A stretch of 23,370 bases of DNA. Source: an uncultured Collinsella sp. (GTDB taxonomy: Bacteria; Actinomycetota; Coriobacteriia; Coriobacteriales; Coriobacteriaceae). The stretch covers positions 1 to 23,370 of the forward strand of contig CABUDI010000026.1 in NCBI GenBank assembly GCA_902490305.1, written 5' to 3'. Under the pieces are notes generated by a model that did not search any database, had not been told where the DNA came from, and worked only from the letters and a program-made list of their open reading frames with translations. A program made the translations under genes and the position numbers. Positions 1 through 5,431 of the stretch are shown piece after piece (position 1 is the stretch's first letter; every line of letters starts with the position of its first letter).

Positions 1-80
1 AGTCCCTTGCGGCGTAGTTCTTATTTAAGCCGTCCAAGTTTTGGGGTGCAGTTCAATACGAGCTCGGGGCTTTTTCGTCT

Positions 81-228
81 GGATTGCGGACGTATTGACG
101 GACGAAAACGATTTGCGTCTGGCATTTAGCCGTACGAAAGCGCAATTTGCGTCTTAATTCCGGACGTAAATCAAGACGAAAATCGTTTGCGTCTGTCTGA
201 AATCCGTACGCAAACGGTTTTCGTCTTA
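81..228 (+). promoter_or_regulatory. Tandem operator array upstream of the AlbA-type regulator
   Basis: Two diverged copies of a 74-bp unit lie in tandem (81-154 and 155-228). Together they contain four imperfect palindromes of the form GACGAAAAYCGTTTGCGTC at 101-119, 133-153, 175-193 and 207-225, the last in inverted orientation. Centres are about 33, 41 and 32 bp apart, near 3, 4 and 3 helical turns, so most sites would face the same side of the DNA. The last palindrome abuts a perfect -10 box. Regularity, dyad symmetry and overlap with the promoter suggest operators for an oligomeric regulator, perhaps the product of the next gene; that assignment is inference. Confidence 0.7.
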
Positions 229-232
229 TAAT
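227..232 (+). promoter_or_regulatory. -10 box TATAAT of the 265-1524 gene
   Basis: A perfect TATAAT lies 33-38 bp before the start codon. No good -35 is visible at 17 bp upstream; that position falls beside the fourth palindrome of the array, so bound regulator would occlude polymerase here. Confidence 0.65.
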
Positions 233-264
233 ACGATTCAGATGAGTATGAATAGAGAGGTGCG

Positions 265-1524
265 GTGCATATGGTTGTTAGAGAGAGCCCTACAGTCGAA
301 TACAAGGAAAGCGTTACGCCGACGTTTCTTAAAACGGTGAGCGCCTATGCAAACTACGGGACGGGCAAGATTGAGTTTGGCGTTGATGACGAGGGCGTTG
401 CTGTCGGTCTTGCGGATCCGGTTGCCGAATGTCTGCGCATCGAAAATATGATTAATGACAGCTTAGATCCAGCCCCCCGTTACTCGCTTGAGCCCGATGA
501 GAAACACGGGACCGTAATCCTTACGGTCTATGAGGGCCAGGACAAACCCTATCGAAGCAAAGGAAAGGCATATAGGCGTAACGATTCGGCAACGGTGGAG
601 GTCGATCGGTTTGAGTATGGCAGACTAACGCTCGAGGGCAGTAACCTGACGTTCGATGCGCTCACGTCGGCTTTTCAGGACTTGAGTTTTCACACGCTCG
701 AGCATAAGTGTGTTGAACACCTTGGTATTTCCGAGCTAACGCCGGATATCATGCGTACGCTTCGCTTGCTCGGCAAGGACGGCTATACCAATGCCGCGGC
801 GATATTGGCGGATAAAAACGATTTTCCGGGCATCGACTGTGTGCGGTTTGGTGAGACCGAGGACGTTCTCTTAGATCGTGAGACGGCGACAGGTCTATCT
901 GCAATTGAGCAGGTGGACAGGGCGGTTGCTATGTTTGCACGCTACTACCGTTATGAGCGTATCGAGGGGATGGAACGCGTCCAAACCGATCGAATTCCTC
1001 TTGAGGCGTTCCGCGAAGCTGTCGCAAACGCTTTGGTGCATCGGACATGGGACGTTCGAGCGAATGTCCAAATTGCTCTGTACGATGATCGCGTCGTTGT
1101 GACTTCACCCGGACCGCTGCCCGCCGGTTTGACGACGGAACAATACCTGTATGGGCAGATATCCGTGCTCAGAAACCCAATTGTCGCCGAGGTCTTTTTA
1201 AAGCTGGATTACATCGAGAAATTTGGTACGGGAATCGCGCGAATCAGGCGTGCGTATCGAGATTCTTTGAGCCAGCCGGTATTTGATGTTCGTGGCGGCA
1301 TGGTGGCTGTCACATTGCCCGTTATCGATGCCTTTGAAGGGTCTGAGGAAGAGGTCCAGGTTCTCAAGGCTTTGTCGGGTGGACGAATACTGTCGCGGGG
1401 CGAGATTGAGCAACAGACGGGATTGAGCCGCGCGCGCACGTTGGCGGCGCTTGAATCTCTGCTCAACCGAAACTCGATCGTAAGGCGGGGGACAGGACGC
1501 GCCACGAAATACGAGCGCGCATAG
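265..1524 (+). CDS. AlbA_2/Schlafen-type ATP-binding transcriptional regulator
   Basis: A 419-residue protein of the family of putative transcriptional regulators that combine an AlbA_2 (Schlafen-like, DivIC-fold) N-terminal domain with a GHKL ATPase-like C-terminal domain. Residues about 8-105 carry the AlbA_2 pattern (ESPTVEYKES, then a glycine-rich IEFGVDDEG turn). About 245-350 show an HATPase_c_4-like domain with an N-box-like EAVANALVHR and a glycine-rich FGTGIARIRR. The last 60 residues look like a winged helix (LSRGEIEQQTGLSRARTLAALESL). No substrate is known. The start may be GTG 265 or ATG 271: GAGAGG at 255-260 is 4 nt from the first and 10 from the second. It is a single-gene unit with its own promoter and terminator, and its lower GC than neighbours hints at transfer. 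Autoregulation through the upstream array is inferred. Confidence 0.85.
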   Translation: MHMVVRESPTVEYKESVTPTFLKTVSAYANYGTGKIEFGVDDEGVAVGLADPVAECLRIENMINDSLDPAPRYSLEPDEKHGTVILTVYEGQDKPYRSKGKAYRRNDSATVEVDRFEYGRLTLEGSNLTFDALTSAFQDLSFHTLEHKCVEHLGISELTPDIMRTLRLLGKDGYTNAAAILADKNDFPGIDCVRFGETEDVLLDRETATGLSAIEQVDRAVAMFARYYRYERIEGMERVQTDRIPLEAFREAVANALVHRTWDVRANVQIALYDDRVVVTSPGPLPAGLTTEQYLYGQISVLRNPIVAEVFLKLDYIEKFGTGIARIRRAYRDSLSQPVFDVRGGMVAVTLPVIDAFEGSEEEVQVLKALSGGRILSRGEIEQQTGLSRARTLAALESLLNRNSIVRRGTGRATKYERA

Positions 1525-1546
1525 GCCAAATAGCCATATTGCAAGA

Positions 1547-1580
1547 CAGGCCCCAAGCCTTTGCTGGCTTGGGGCCTGTT
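1547..1580 (+). terminator. Terminator after the AlbA-type regulator
   Basis: A perfect 13-bp stem (1547-1559 with 1566-1578) encloses a 6-nt loop 22 nt after the stop codon. The tail is T-rich only weakly (TTGTATGT). Confidence 0.8.
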
Positions 1581-1605
1581 GTATGTCGGCTGGCAGTGGT
1601 CGATT

Positions 1606-1665
1606 TATAGCAAGATATAGCAACGTATAGCAAGATATAGCAAGATATAGCAACGTATAGCGCTG
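1606..1665. repeat. 10-bp tandem repeat array, TATAGCAAGA/TATAGCAACG
   Basis: Six head-to-tail 10-bp units (1606, 1616, 1626, 1636, 1646 and 1656) start with TATAGC; five share TATAGCAA, alternate between AAGA and AACG endings, and the last degenerates. The period is close to one helical turn. The array lies between the terminator of the upstream gene and the 3' end of the convergent YczE-like gene. Function is unknown. Confidence 0.85.
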
Positions 1666-1687
1666 CTCGCGGGTTCTTGCGGTGGCG

Positions 1688-2368
1688 CTATTTTCCAAAG
1701 GCCGCGCGGATAAAGCGCTGGGCGAACAGCTTGTTGGCGACGTTGATGACATGGCCCAGGAACAGTGCCGAGATGGCGGTCGTGACGCCAAAGCCGCCCA
1801 GGTTGTGCATAAAGACCAGCGACAGCGCGAGCGAGGCGGCAACGTGCGAGCAGTCGAATACGACCTTCACATCGCCAAAGCGGCGCTTGAGCTTTTCGGC
1901 AATGACCTGCACCAGGCCGTCAGGCGCGTTGGGAACGACGCCCATGTTGACGACGAGGCTTACGCCAAACGCGGTGATGGCAAGCGAGAGCAGCATGGTT
2001 ATGACTTGCGCCGGCAGCGCGGTGGGGTGCAGAGGGTTAACGTTCATAAAGAAGTCGGTGAAGCCACCGATCAGCGTTGAGAAAAAGAGCTCGAGCAAAA
2101 TGCGCGGCTGAAACTCGCGGCGCAAGATGGCTGCCTGTGCGGCAATGTAGGCGACATAGGTCGCGGTAATCCAAAAGCCGAGCGTCTTGCCGGTGAGCAT
2201 GGACAGTGTCGTGGCAAAACAAGTGAGTGCGGCAACGCCCAGGCCCGATGCGGTCTGAATACTCATGCCGAGGGCGAGCGTCGCGACACCTGCTAAATAC
2301 ATCAGCATTCTGATGACGGTACGGCACCAGTCGATCTTCTCGCCATTCATGATGATGAGCGGTCGCAT
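1688..2368 (-). CDS. YczE/YyaS/YitT-like integral membrane protein
   Basis: A 226-residue polytopic membrane protein with about five to six hydrophobic segments, resembling the YczE/YyaS/YitT family. Family members are annotated as membrane proteins of unknown or transporter-like function. Visible features are an N-terminal RMLMYLAGVATLALGMSIQ segment, a glycine-rich SGLGVAA loop and a conserved-looking PNAPDGLVQVIAE stretch. The start at 2368 is chosen because AAAGGA lies upstream; a further in-frame ATG is at 2350. Its leader is unusual: promoter, LacI-type operator, a hairpin shared with kdgK and a pseudoknotted element shared with eda. This implies co-regulation with 2-keto-3-deoxygluconate catabolism, so transport of a sugar acid or related metabolite is a reasonable but untested guess. 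Confidence 0.8.
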   Translation of the reverse strand: MRPLIIMNGEKIDWCRTVIRMLMYLAGVATLALGMSIQTASGLGVAALTCFATTLSMLTGKTLGFWITATYVAYIAAQAAILRREFQPRILLELFFSTLIGGFTDFFMNVNPLHPTALPAQVITMLLSLAITAFGVSLVVNMGVVPNAPDGLVQVIAEKLKRRFGDVKVVFDCSHVAASLALSLVFMHNLGGFGVTTAISALFLGHVINVANKLFAQRFIRAAFGK

Positions 2369-2410
2369 ATTGCTGCCCGTCCTTTCGGTTGTGAAGAAAA
2401 GGCTGACCTG

Positions 2411-2527
2411 GGCCGGCAAAAGAGGGTTATCGGAGGCACTGCTGTAAAAGCAGAAAAGCCGGCCCCATGGTCAGTCGTCTAGGAAATGTCTCGCTGTGCC
2501 GGAATGGGACTGAAGGGCCAACGAGAC
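2411..2527 (-). ncRNA. Candidate structured leader RNA, copy A (pseudoknot element)
   Basis: Read on the minus strand into the YczE-like gene. Helices, given as plus-strand coordinates: outer P1 2488-2493 with 2522-2527; P2 2411-2417 with 2458-2464; inner hairpin P3 2439-2443 with 2449-2453; and a pseudoknot 2471-2476 with 2508-2513 joining the P1 loop to the linker. The same architecture is at 5237-5358 with different but paired helix sequences. Joining segments are nearly invariant, for example GGTTATCGGAGGCACTGCT (plus strand) at 2425-2443. One pseudoknot pair changes from T-A here to C-G in the other copy. The element ends 42 nt before the start codon. It behaves like a riboswitch or cis-regulatory RNA; I recognise no known family. 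Confidence 0.65.
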
Positions 2528-2550
2528 GGGAGGAAAGCAAATGACAACGT

Positions 2551-2604
2551 GTGGGCAATAAGATGCCAAGATGGTAGGGTGCGTCTTAGCATCCTATTGC
2601 CCAC
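2551..2604 (-). ncRNA. Leader hairpin with conserved 8-nt loop, copy A
   Basis: Paired arms are 2551-2560 with 2595-2604, 2562-2566 with 2589-2593, and 2568-2573 with 2582-2587, closing the loop GTAGGGTG (CACCCTAC on the minus strand). Copy B at 6509-6566 has the same loop and inner helix but a different outer helix that still pairs. Wobbles do not settle the strand: one mismatch becomes G-U on each strand. Position just downstream of a minus-strand promoter and operator favours transcription on the minus strand. Confidence 0.6.
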
Positions 2605-2608
2605 GCTT

Positions 2609-2662
2609 AACGAAATCGGTTTCGTTTGAGCCTTAGTATACGCACGGGATTCTATTTGCAAA
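2609..2662 (-). promoter_or_regulatory. Promoter and LacI-type operator of the YczE-like gene
   Basis: On the minus strand, TATACT (2635-2640) is preceded by a TTGCAA at 2656-2661 with a short spacer. Downstream, at roughly +2 to +20, lies AACGAAATCGGTTTCGTT (2609-2626), a near-perfect 18-bp dyad with a central CG typical of LacI-family operators. The arrangement matches the kdgK promoter at 6569-6635 almost element for element, so the KdgR-like regulator at 6700-7722 probably represses both. Confidence 0.7.
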
Positions 2663-2679
2663 GAGAAAAAATAATAAAA

Positions 2680-2695
2680 AGGTGAACGTTCACCT
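2680..2695. promoter_or_regulatory. 16-bp perfect palindrome AGGTGAACGTTCACCT
   Basis: A perfect palindrome with a central CG, 19 bp upstream of the putative -35 of the YczE-like gene, in the AT-rich part of the divergent intergenic region. It resembles LacI/GalR-type operators but differs from the KdgR-like sites, so a second regulator is suggested. Confidence 0.5.
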
Positions 2696-2737
2696 AATCG
2701 CAACAACTCGTTGGCGGTATCATGGCAAAGACATGCT

Positions 2738-2751
2738 CGAAACCGATTTCG
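2738..2751. promoter_or_regulatory. Second KdgR-like operator core CGAAACCGATTTCG
   Basis: This 14-bp core is identical (reverse complement) to the core at 2611-2624 and at 6584-6597. Its centre is 127 bp from the centre of the promoter operator, about 12 helical turns, a geometry compatible with DNA looping by a LacI-type tetramer. It also lies about 110 bp upstream of the HIT gene start. Confidence 0.55.
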
Positions 2752-2859
2752 CAACGGTTAGAGAGCGCATTGTGCGTTTGTCGTAGATTGCCGGGCAGCT
2801 TGGTCGCGCCCGCCGGTCGCATTGCGGCGGACGCCTTCACCCAGATCGAAAGGATCACC

Positions 2860-3294
2860 ATGGAACAGCACACCGATTGCTCGTACTGCATGTGCGGGAC
2901 CGACAACACGCTCGTCGATGCCTTTGGCATCCCCATGCTCGACCTGCCCGCCAGCAAGCTTATCCTGTTTAAGGAGCAGAGCCACAAGGGTCGCGTAATC
3001 GTGGCCTCCAAGCAGCACGTCGACGACATCTCCTGTATGTCCGAGGAGGACGCCGCCGCCTTTATGGCCGATGTCCGCCACGTCGCGGCGGCGCTGCACA
3101 AGGCGTTCAACCCCGACAAGATTAACTTTGGTGCTTACGGCGACACCATGCATCATCTGCATGTGCATATCGTCCCCAAGTACAAGGACGACCCGTTTGA
3201 GTTTGGTGACGTGTTCGCCATGAACCCCGGTCGCGTCACGCTCGAGCCGGCTCAGTACGACGAAATCGCCCAAGCAATCATCGCCAACCTGTAA
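2860..3294 (+). CDS. HIT family nucleotide-binding hydrolase
   Basis: A 144-residue histidine-triad protein. HIT proteins act as soluble nucleotide hydrolases or transferases on dinucleoside polyphosphates, AMP-lysine and similar substrates. The triad is HHLHVHIVPK, with His99, His101 and His103. An N-terminal CSYC (Cys7, Cys10) is the kind of cysteine pair found in many HIT proteins, possibly metal-binding. The GRVIVASKQHVDDI segment matches the HIT core. The start at 2860 is favoured by AAAGGA five bases upstream and by the length normal for the family; a longer reading from 2722 would add non-homologous residues across the operator. It may be expressed separately from the divergent membrane-protein gene. 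The physiological substrate cannot be told from sequence. Confidence 0.9.
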   Translation: MEQHTDCSYCMCGTDNTLVDAFGIPMLDLPASKLILFKEQSHKGRVIVASKQHVDDISCMSEEDAAAFMADVRHVAAALHKAFNPDKINFGAYGDTMHHLHVHIVPKYKDDPFEFGDVFAMNPGRVTLEPAQYDEIAQAIIANL

Positions 3295-3305
3295 AACCCC
3301 TTCGT

Positions 3306-3388
3306 CCCCCATAAGTTGCGGTGAAATACGGACTGTTTAGCGGCTTAGCTGGCTCCAATAGTCCGTATTTCACCGCAACTTATGGGGG
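3306..3388. repeat. Palindromic repeat A1 (29-bp perfect arms)
   Basis: Perfect inverted arms at 3306-3334 and 3360-3388 surround a 25-nt loop. The core TTGCGGTGAAATACGGACT recurs in the repeat at 4160-4222 on the other side of the GntR gene. It lies immediately after the HIT stop codon and may also act as its terminator. REP- or MITE-like origin is inferred. Confidence 0.85.
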
Positions 3389-3449
3389 CGGCGTTGCGAT
3401 AGTATTACGTGTTGGTATTCGATTAACCGAGGACTTATCCGAGGGCTTT

Positions 3450-4142
3450 ATGGAACAGCACCAGCATTATCAGAGCCTGCAAGATCAGGCATACAACGCA
3501 TTGCGCTCCAAGATCATCTATGCCGAGCTCAAACCCGGCACACGTCTTTCGGCGATTGGTCTGGAAAAGGAGACGGGAATCGGGCGCACGCCCATTCGCG
3601 AGTCTTTTGTGCGCCTGCGTGAGCAGGAACTGGTGGAAACTCGTCCCAAAAGCGGCACCTATGTCTCAAAAATCAGCATGGAGCGCGCCGAGAACGCCTG
3701 TTTCCTGCGCGAGAAACTCGAGAGAAGCGTGCTCATTAAATGCTGTTCTGCCGCCGCGCCCGAGCAAAAGCATCGGCTCGAGCAGATTCTTGCCGAGTCC
3801 GAGTCGCTCGACCATCGCGAAACGCGTCGCTTTTTTGATCTGGACAACCTGTTCCACGAGACGTGTTTTGAGATTGCCGGCCGCCACATGTTGTGGGATT
3901 GGATGAAGAGCGTCAACACGCATTTTGAACGATACAACTGGTTGCGTATGGTGTCGCAGGATCTGGATTGGGAGCCGATTCGTGGTCAGCATCGCCGGAT
4001 TCTCGAGGCCATTAAGAAGGGCGACACCGACACGGCGAGCTATCTGGCAGAGACGCATTTGCATCTAATGCCCGAGGAGCAGGGCCCGGTTATCGCCTTA
4101 CATCCCGACTATTTTGAGCTATCCAAAGACTCGGCCATCTAA
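3450..4142 (+). CDS. GntR family transcriptional regulator, FadR (FCD) subfamily
   Basis: A 230-residue regulator. Residues about 10-75 form the GntR winged helix (AYNALRSKIIYAELKPGTRLS, then IGRTPIRESFVRLREQELVETRPKSGTYVS). The remainder is an all-helical FCD effector domain with likely metal-ligating residues in the FDLDNLFHETCFEIAGR and QHRRILEAIKKGD stretches. FCD regulators commonly respond to sugar acids, organic acids or fatty acids. Start ATG 3450 is chosen over an upstream in-frame start at 3321, which would translate through the palindromic repeat; GAGGG sits close upstream. The neighbouring eda and kdgK genes make a sugar-acid effector plausible. The gene stands alone and is bracketed by two related palindromes (3306-3388 and 4160-4222), which might reflect movement as a unit. 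Confidence 0.9.
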   Translation: MEQHQHYQSLQDQAYNALRSKIIYAELKPGTRLSAIGLEKETGIGRTPIRESFVRLREQELVETRPKSGTYVSKISMERAENACFLREKLERSVLIKCCSAAAPEQKHRLEQILAESESLDHRETRRFFDLDNLFHETCFEIAGRHMLWDWMKSVNTHFERYNWLRMVSQDLDWEPIRGQHRRILEAIKKGDTDTASYLAETHLHLMPEEQGPVIALHPDYFELSKDSAI

Positions 4143-4159
4143 CTCGTTCCCTTACTTAG

Positions 4160-4222
4160 TTGCGGTGAAATAGGGACTGTTTTGCGGCTTTGACGACGTA
4201 AGCAGTCCGTATTTCACCGCAA
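4160..4222. repeat. Palindromic repeat A2
   Basis: Arms 4160-4179 and 4203-4222 pair over 20 bp with one mismatch and share TTGCGGTGAAATA and the loop-side GTTT-GCGGCTT with repeat A1. It begins 18 bp after the GntR stop codon. Confidence 0.8.
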
Positions 4223-4250
4223 GTGCGGGGGCGCAATCGGGGCATGAAAA

Positions 4251-4324
4251 AGCTGCGGCGCCGCTTGGAGGAAAAGACCGGAAGCAAGGGTCCATTCCTC
4301 CAGACGGCGCCGCAGCTGTTTTGG
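4251..4324 (+). terminator. Long hairpin with T-rich tail after the GntR gene
   Basis: A perfect 13-bp GC-rich stem (4251-4263 with 4305-4317) continues after a short interruption into a second stem (TGGAGGAA with TTCCTCCA), and is followed by GTTTTGG. It is probably the terminator of the GntR gene. It is unusually long for one. Confidence 0.6.
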
Positions 4325-4379
4325 TGGCGTGGCTTTTGTCGAAACGGCTCAGTTGGGCGCGGTCGCCAACCGAGTAGGA

Positions 4380-4480
4380 AAAGCGGCTCGGGCGCGTGTC
4401 GCTTCCGTCACGTTCTATCAGCATGCAAGACGGTTTTGATTCTTGCTCGTGACGGAAACGGCGCGCTTCCGAGCCGCTTT
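4380..4480. repeat. Three-segment long inverted repeat
   Basis: Nested arms are 4380-4391 with 4469-4480 (12 bp), 4403-4412 with 4448-4457 (10 bp) and 4425-4430 with 4441-4446 (6 bp). A separate small hairpin (GTTGG with CCAAC) precedes it at 4352-4370. No coding capacity is evident. It could be a relic mobile element or a structured RNA. Confidence 0.6.
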
Positions 4481-4517
4481 AAAAGAAAGGGGGCGAGGTC
4501 TAGGACACGCCCCCTTT
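4480..4517 (-). terminator. Terminator of the kdgK-eda unit
   Basis: On the minus strand a 10-bp stem AAAGGGGGCG (4508-4517 with 4486-4495) is followed by TCTTTT, 18 nt after the eda stop codon: a classical Rho-independent terminator. Confidence 0.85.
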
Positions 4518-4535
4518 CACGATAGAGAGCTAAAC

Positions 4536-5177
4536 CTAGCCGCGGACCTTCTTGACGGCGTCCATGGCCTCGCGGGCGATCTGCTCGACCTTGGAGAAGT
4601 CGCCATCGGCGAACAGGGCGGGCTTGACCATCCAGGTGCCACCGCAGGCGATGATGGCGGAGGAGCTCAGGTACTCCTCGACGTTGGCGGTGCTCACGCC
4701 GCCGGTGGGCATAAAGCGATGGCCGACAAACGGAGCGGCGAGGGCCTTGATGGTGTTCAGGCCGCCGTACTGAGCTGCGGGGAAGAACTTGGTGACCCTG
4801 AGCCCCAGGTTCTCGGCTGCAGTGACCTCGGAGGGGGTCACGGTGCCAGGAAGGACGGGCAGGTCGATGCCGATGCAGTGCTTTACAACGTCCTCGTTGT
4901 AACCCGGGGAGACGATGAACTTGGCACCGGCGGCGCGGGCCTGCTCAACCTGCTCGACAGTCAGGACGGTGCCAGCGCCGACGCACATCTCGGGCTCGGC
5001 CTCGGCCATAGCGGCGATGCACTCGGCGGCGCAGGCGGTGCGGAAGGTGACCTCGGCGGACTTCATGCCAGCTGCCATAAGGGCGTGGGCGAGCGGTGCG
5101 GCGTCCTTGACCTTGTCGAGCACGACGACCGGCACGATGCCCAGGGACTCAAGCGTGGTATAGAACTGATCGAACAT
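4536..5177 (-). CDS. eda: 2-keto-3-deoxy-6-phosphogluconate aldolase
   Basis: A 213-residue class I aldolase of the KDPG/KHG family that cleaves 2-keto-3-deoxy-6-phosphogluconate to pyruvate and glyceraldehyde-3-phosphate, the last step of Entner-Doudoroff and hexuronate catabolism. The Schiff-base lysine is Lys130 in RVTKFFPA and the catalytic glutamate is Glu42 in AEVTFRTACA. The GAGTVLT and FMPTGGV phosphate-binding turns are present. Length is normal for the family. ATG 5177 has AAAGGAA just upstream. It lies 254 bp downstream of kdgK on the same strand, and that gap carries a candidate regulatory RNA (5237-5358) also present before the YczE-like gene. No separate promoter is evident, so readthrough from kdgK modulated by that RNA is likely but unproven. 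The symbol kdgA would be equally suitable. Confidence 0.95.
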   Translation of the reverse strand: MFDQFYTTLESLGIVPVVVLDKVKDAAPLAHALMAAGMKSAEVTFRTACAAECIAAMAEAEPEMCVGAGTVLTVEQVEQARAAGAKFIVSPGYNEDVVKHCIGIDLPVLPGTVTPSEVTAAENLGLRVTKFFPAAQYGGLNTIKALAAPFVGHRFMPTGGVSTANVEEYLSSSAIIACGGTWMVKPALFADGDFSKVEQIAREAMDAVKKVRG

Positions 5178-5236
5178 GATGTTCCTTTCGATGTACGGCG
5201 CGCGCTGGCGCGTGATTGCCAAATATGCTGGTCATG

Positions 5237-5358
5237 AGCCGGTTTTGGATTGGTTATCGGAGGCACTGCTTGGGGTCACAAGCAATTCCAAAACCGGCTG
5301 CGCGACCAGTCGTGTAGGGAATGCCAGACAAAACCGGAATGGGACTGGTGGTTTTGTC
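5237..5358 (-). ncRNA. Candidate structured leader RNA, copy B (pseudoknot element)
   Basis: The same architecture as 2411-2527, read on the minus strand into eda. P1 is 5327-5335 with 5350-5358 (9 bp); P2 is 5237-5249 with 5287-5299 (13 bp); P3 is 5268-5272 with 5279-5283; and the pseudoknot is 5306-5311 with 5343-5348. Helices differ from copy A yet remain complementary. Conserved segments are GGTTATCGGAGGCACTGCT (5252-5270), CAGTCGT plus TAGG before P1, and CCGGAATGGGACTG (5335-5347 region). It ends 59 nt before the eda start codon. A riboswitch-like role is inferred from conservation of unpaired bases and the gene context. Confidence 0.65.
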
Positions 5359-5377
5359 CGACCGGAGAAATCGGGGA

Positions 5378-5417
5378 GCGGGCCGCAGGGGTATGGGTAT
5401 AAAAAGCTGCGGCCCGC
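5378..5417 (-). terminator. GC-rich hairpin between kdgK and eda
   Basis: An 11-bp stem (5378-5388 with 5407-5417) lies 14 nt after the kdgK stop. On the minus strand there is no T tract after it, so a processing or stability hairpin, or a weak terminator, is more likely than a full stop of transcription. Confidence 0.4.
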
Positions 5418-5431
5418 GGAATGGGGACGGC

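Noticed and set aside
1606..1665. A short CRISPR-like or iteron array.
   Set aside because: Units are 10 bp with no spacers, and no replication or Cas gene is nearby.
2411..2527. An HDV-like self-cleaving ribozyme, suggested by GGCCGGC/GCCGGCC and a GAATGGGAC-like tail on the plus strand.
   Set aside because: The order of helices does not give the nested double pseudoknot of HDV-like ribozymes; the pseudoknot here joins a loop to a linker, and the second copy lacks the matching helix lengths.
2722..2859. An N-terminal extension of the HIT protein.
   Set aside because: It lacks family similarity, contains an operator-like site, and a good ribosome-binding site supports the start at 2860.
3321..3449. 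An N-terminal extension of the GntR regulator.
   Set aside because: It would translate the palindromic repeat; the winged helix begins normally after ATG 3450.
5415..5431. A third partial copy of the pseudoknot element, from a GGAATGGGGAC match.
   Set aside because: Only this short match is present, with none of the other conserved segments or helices.
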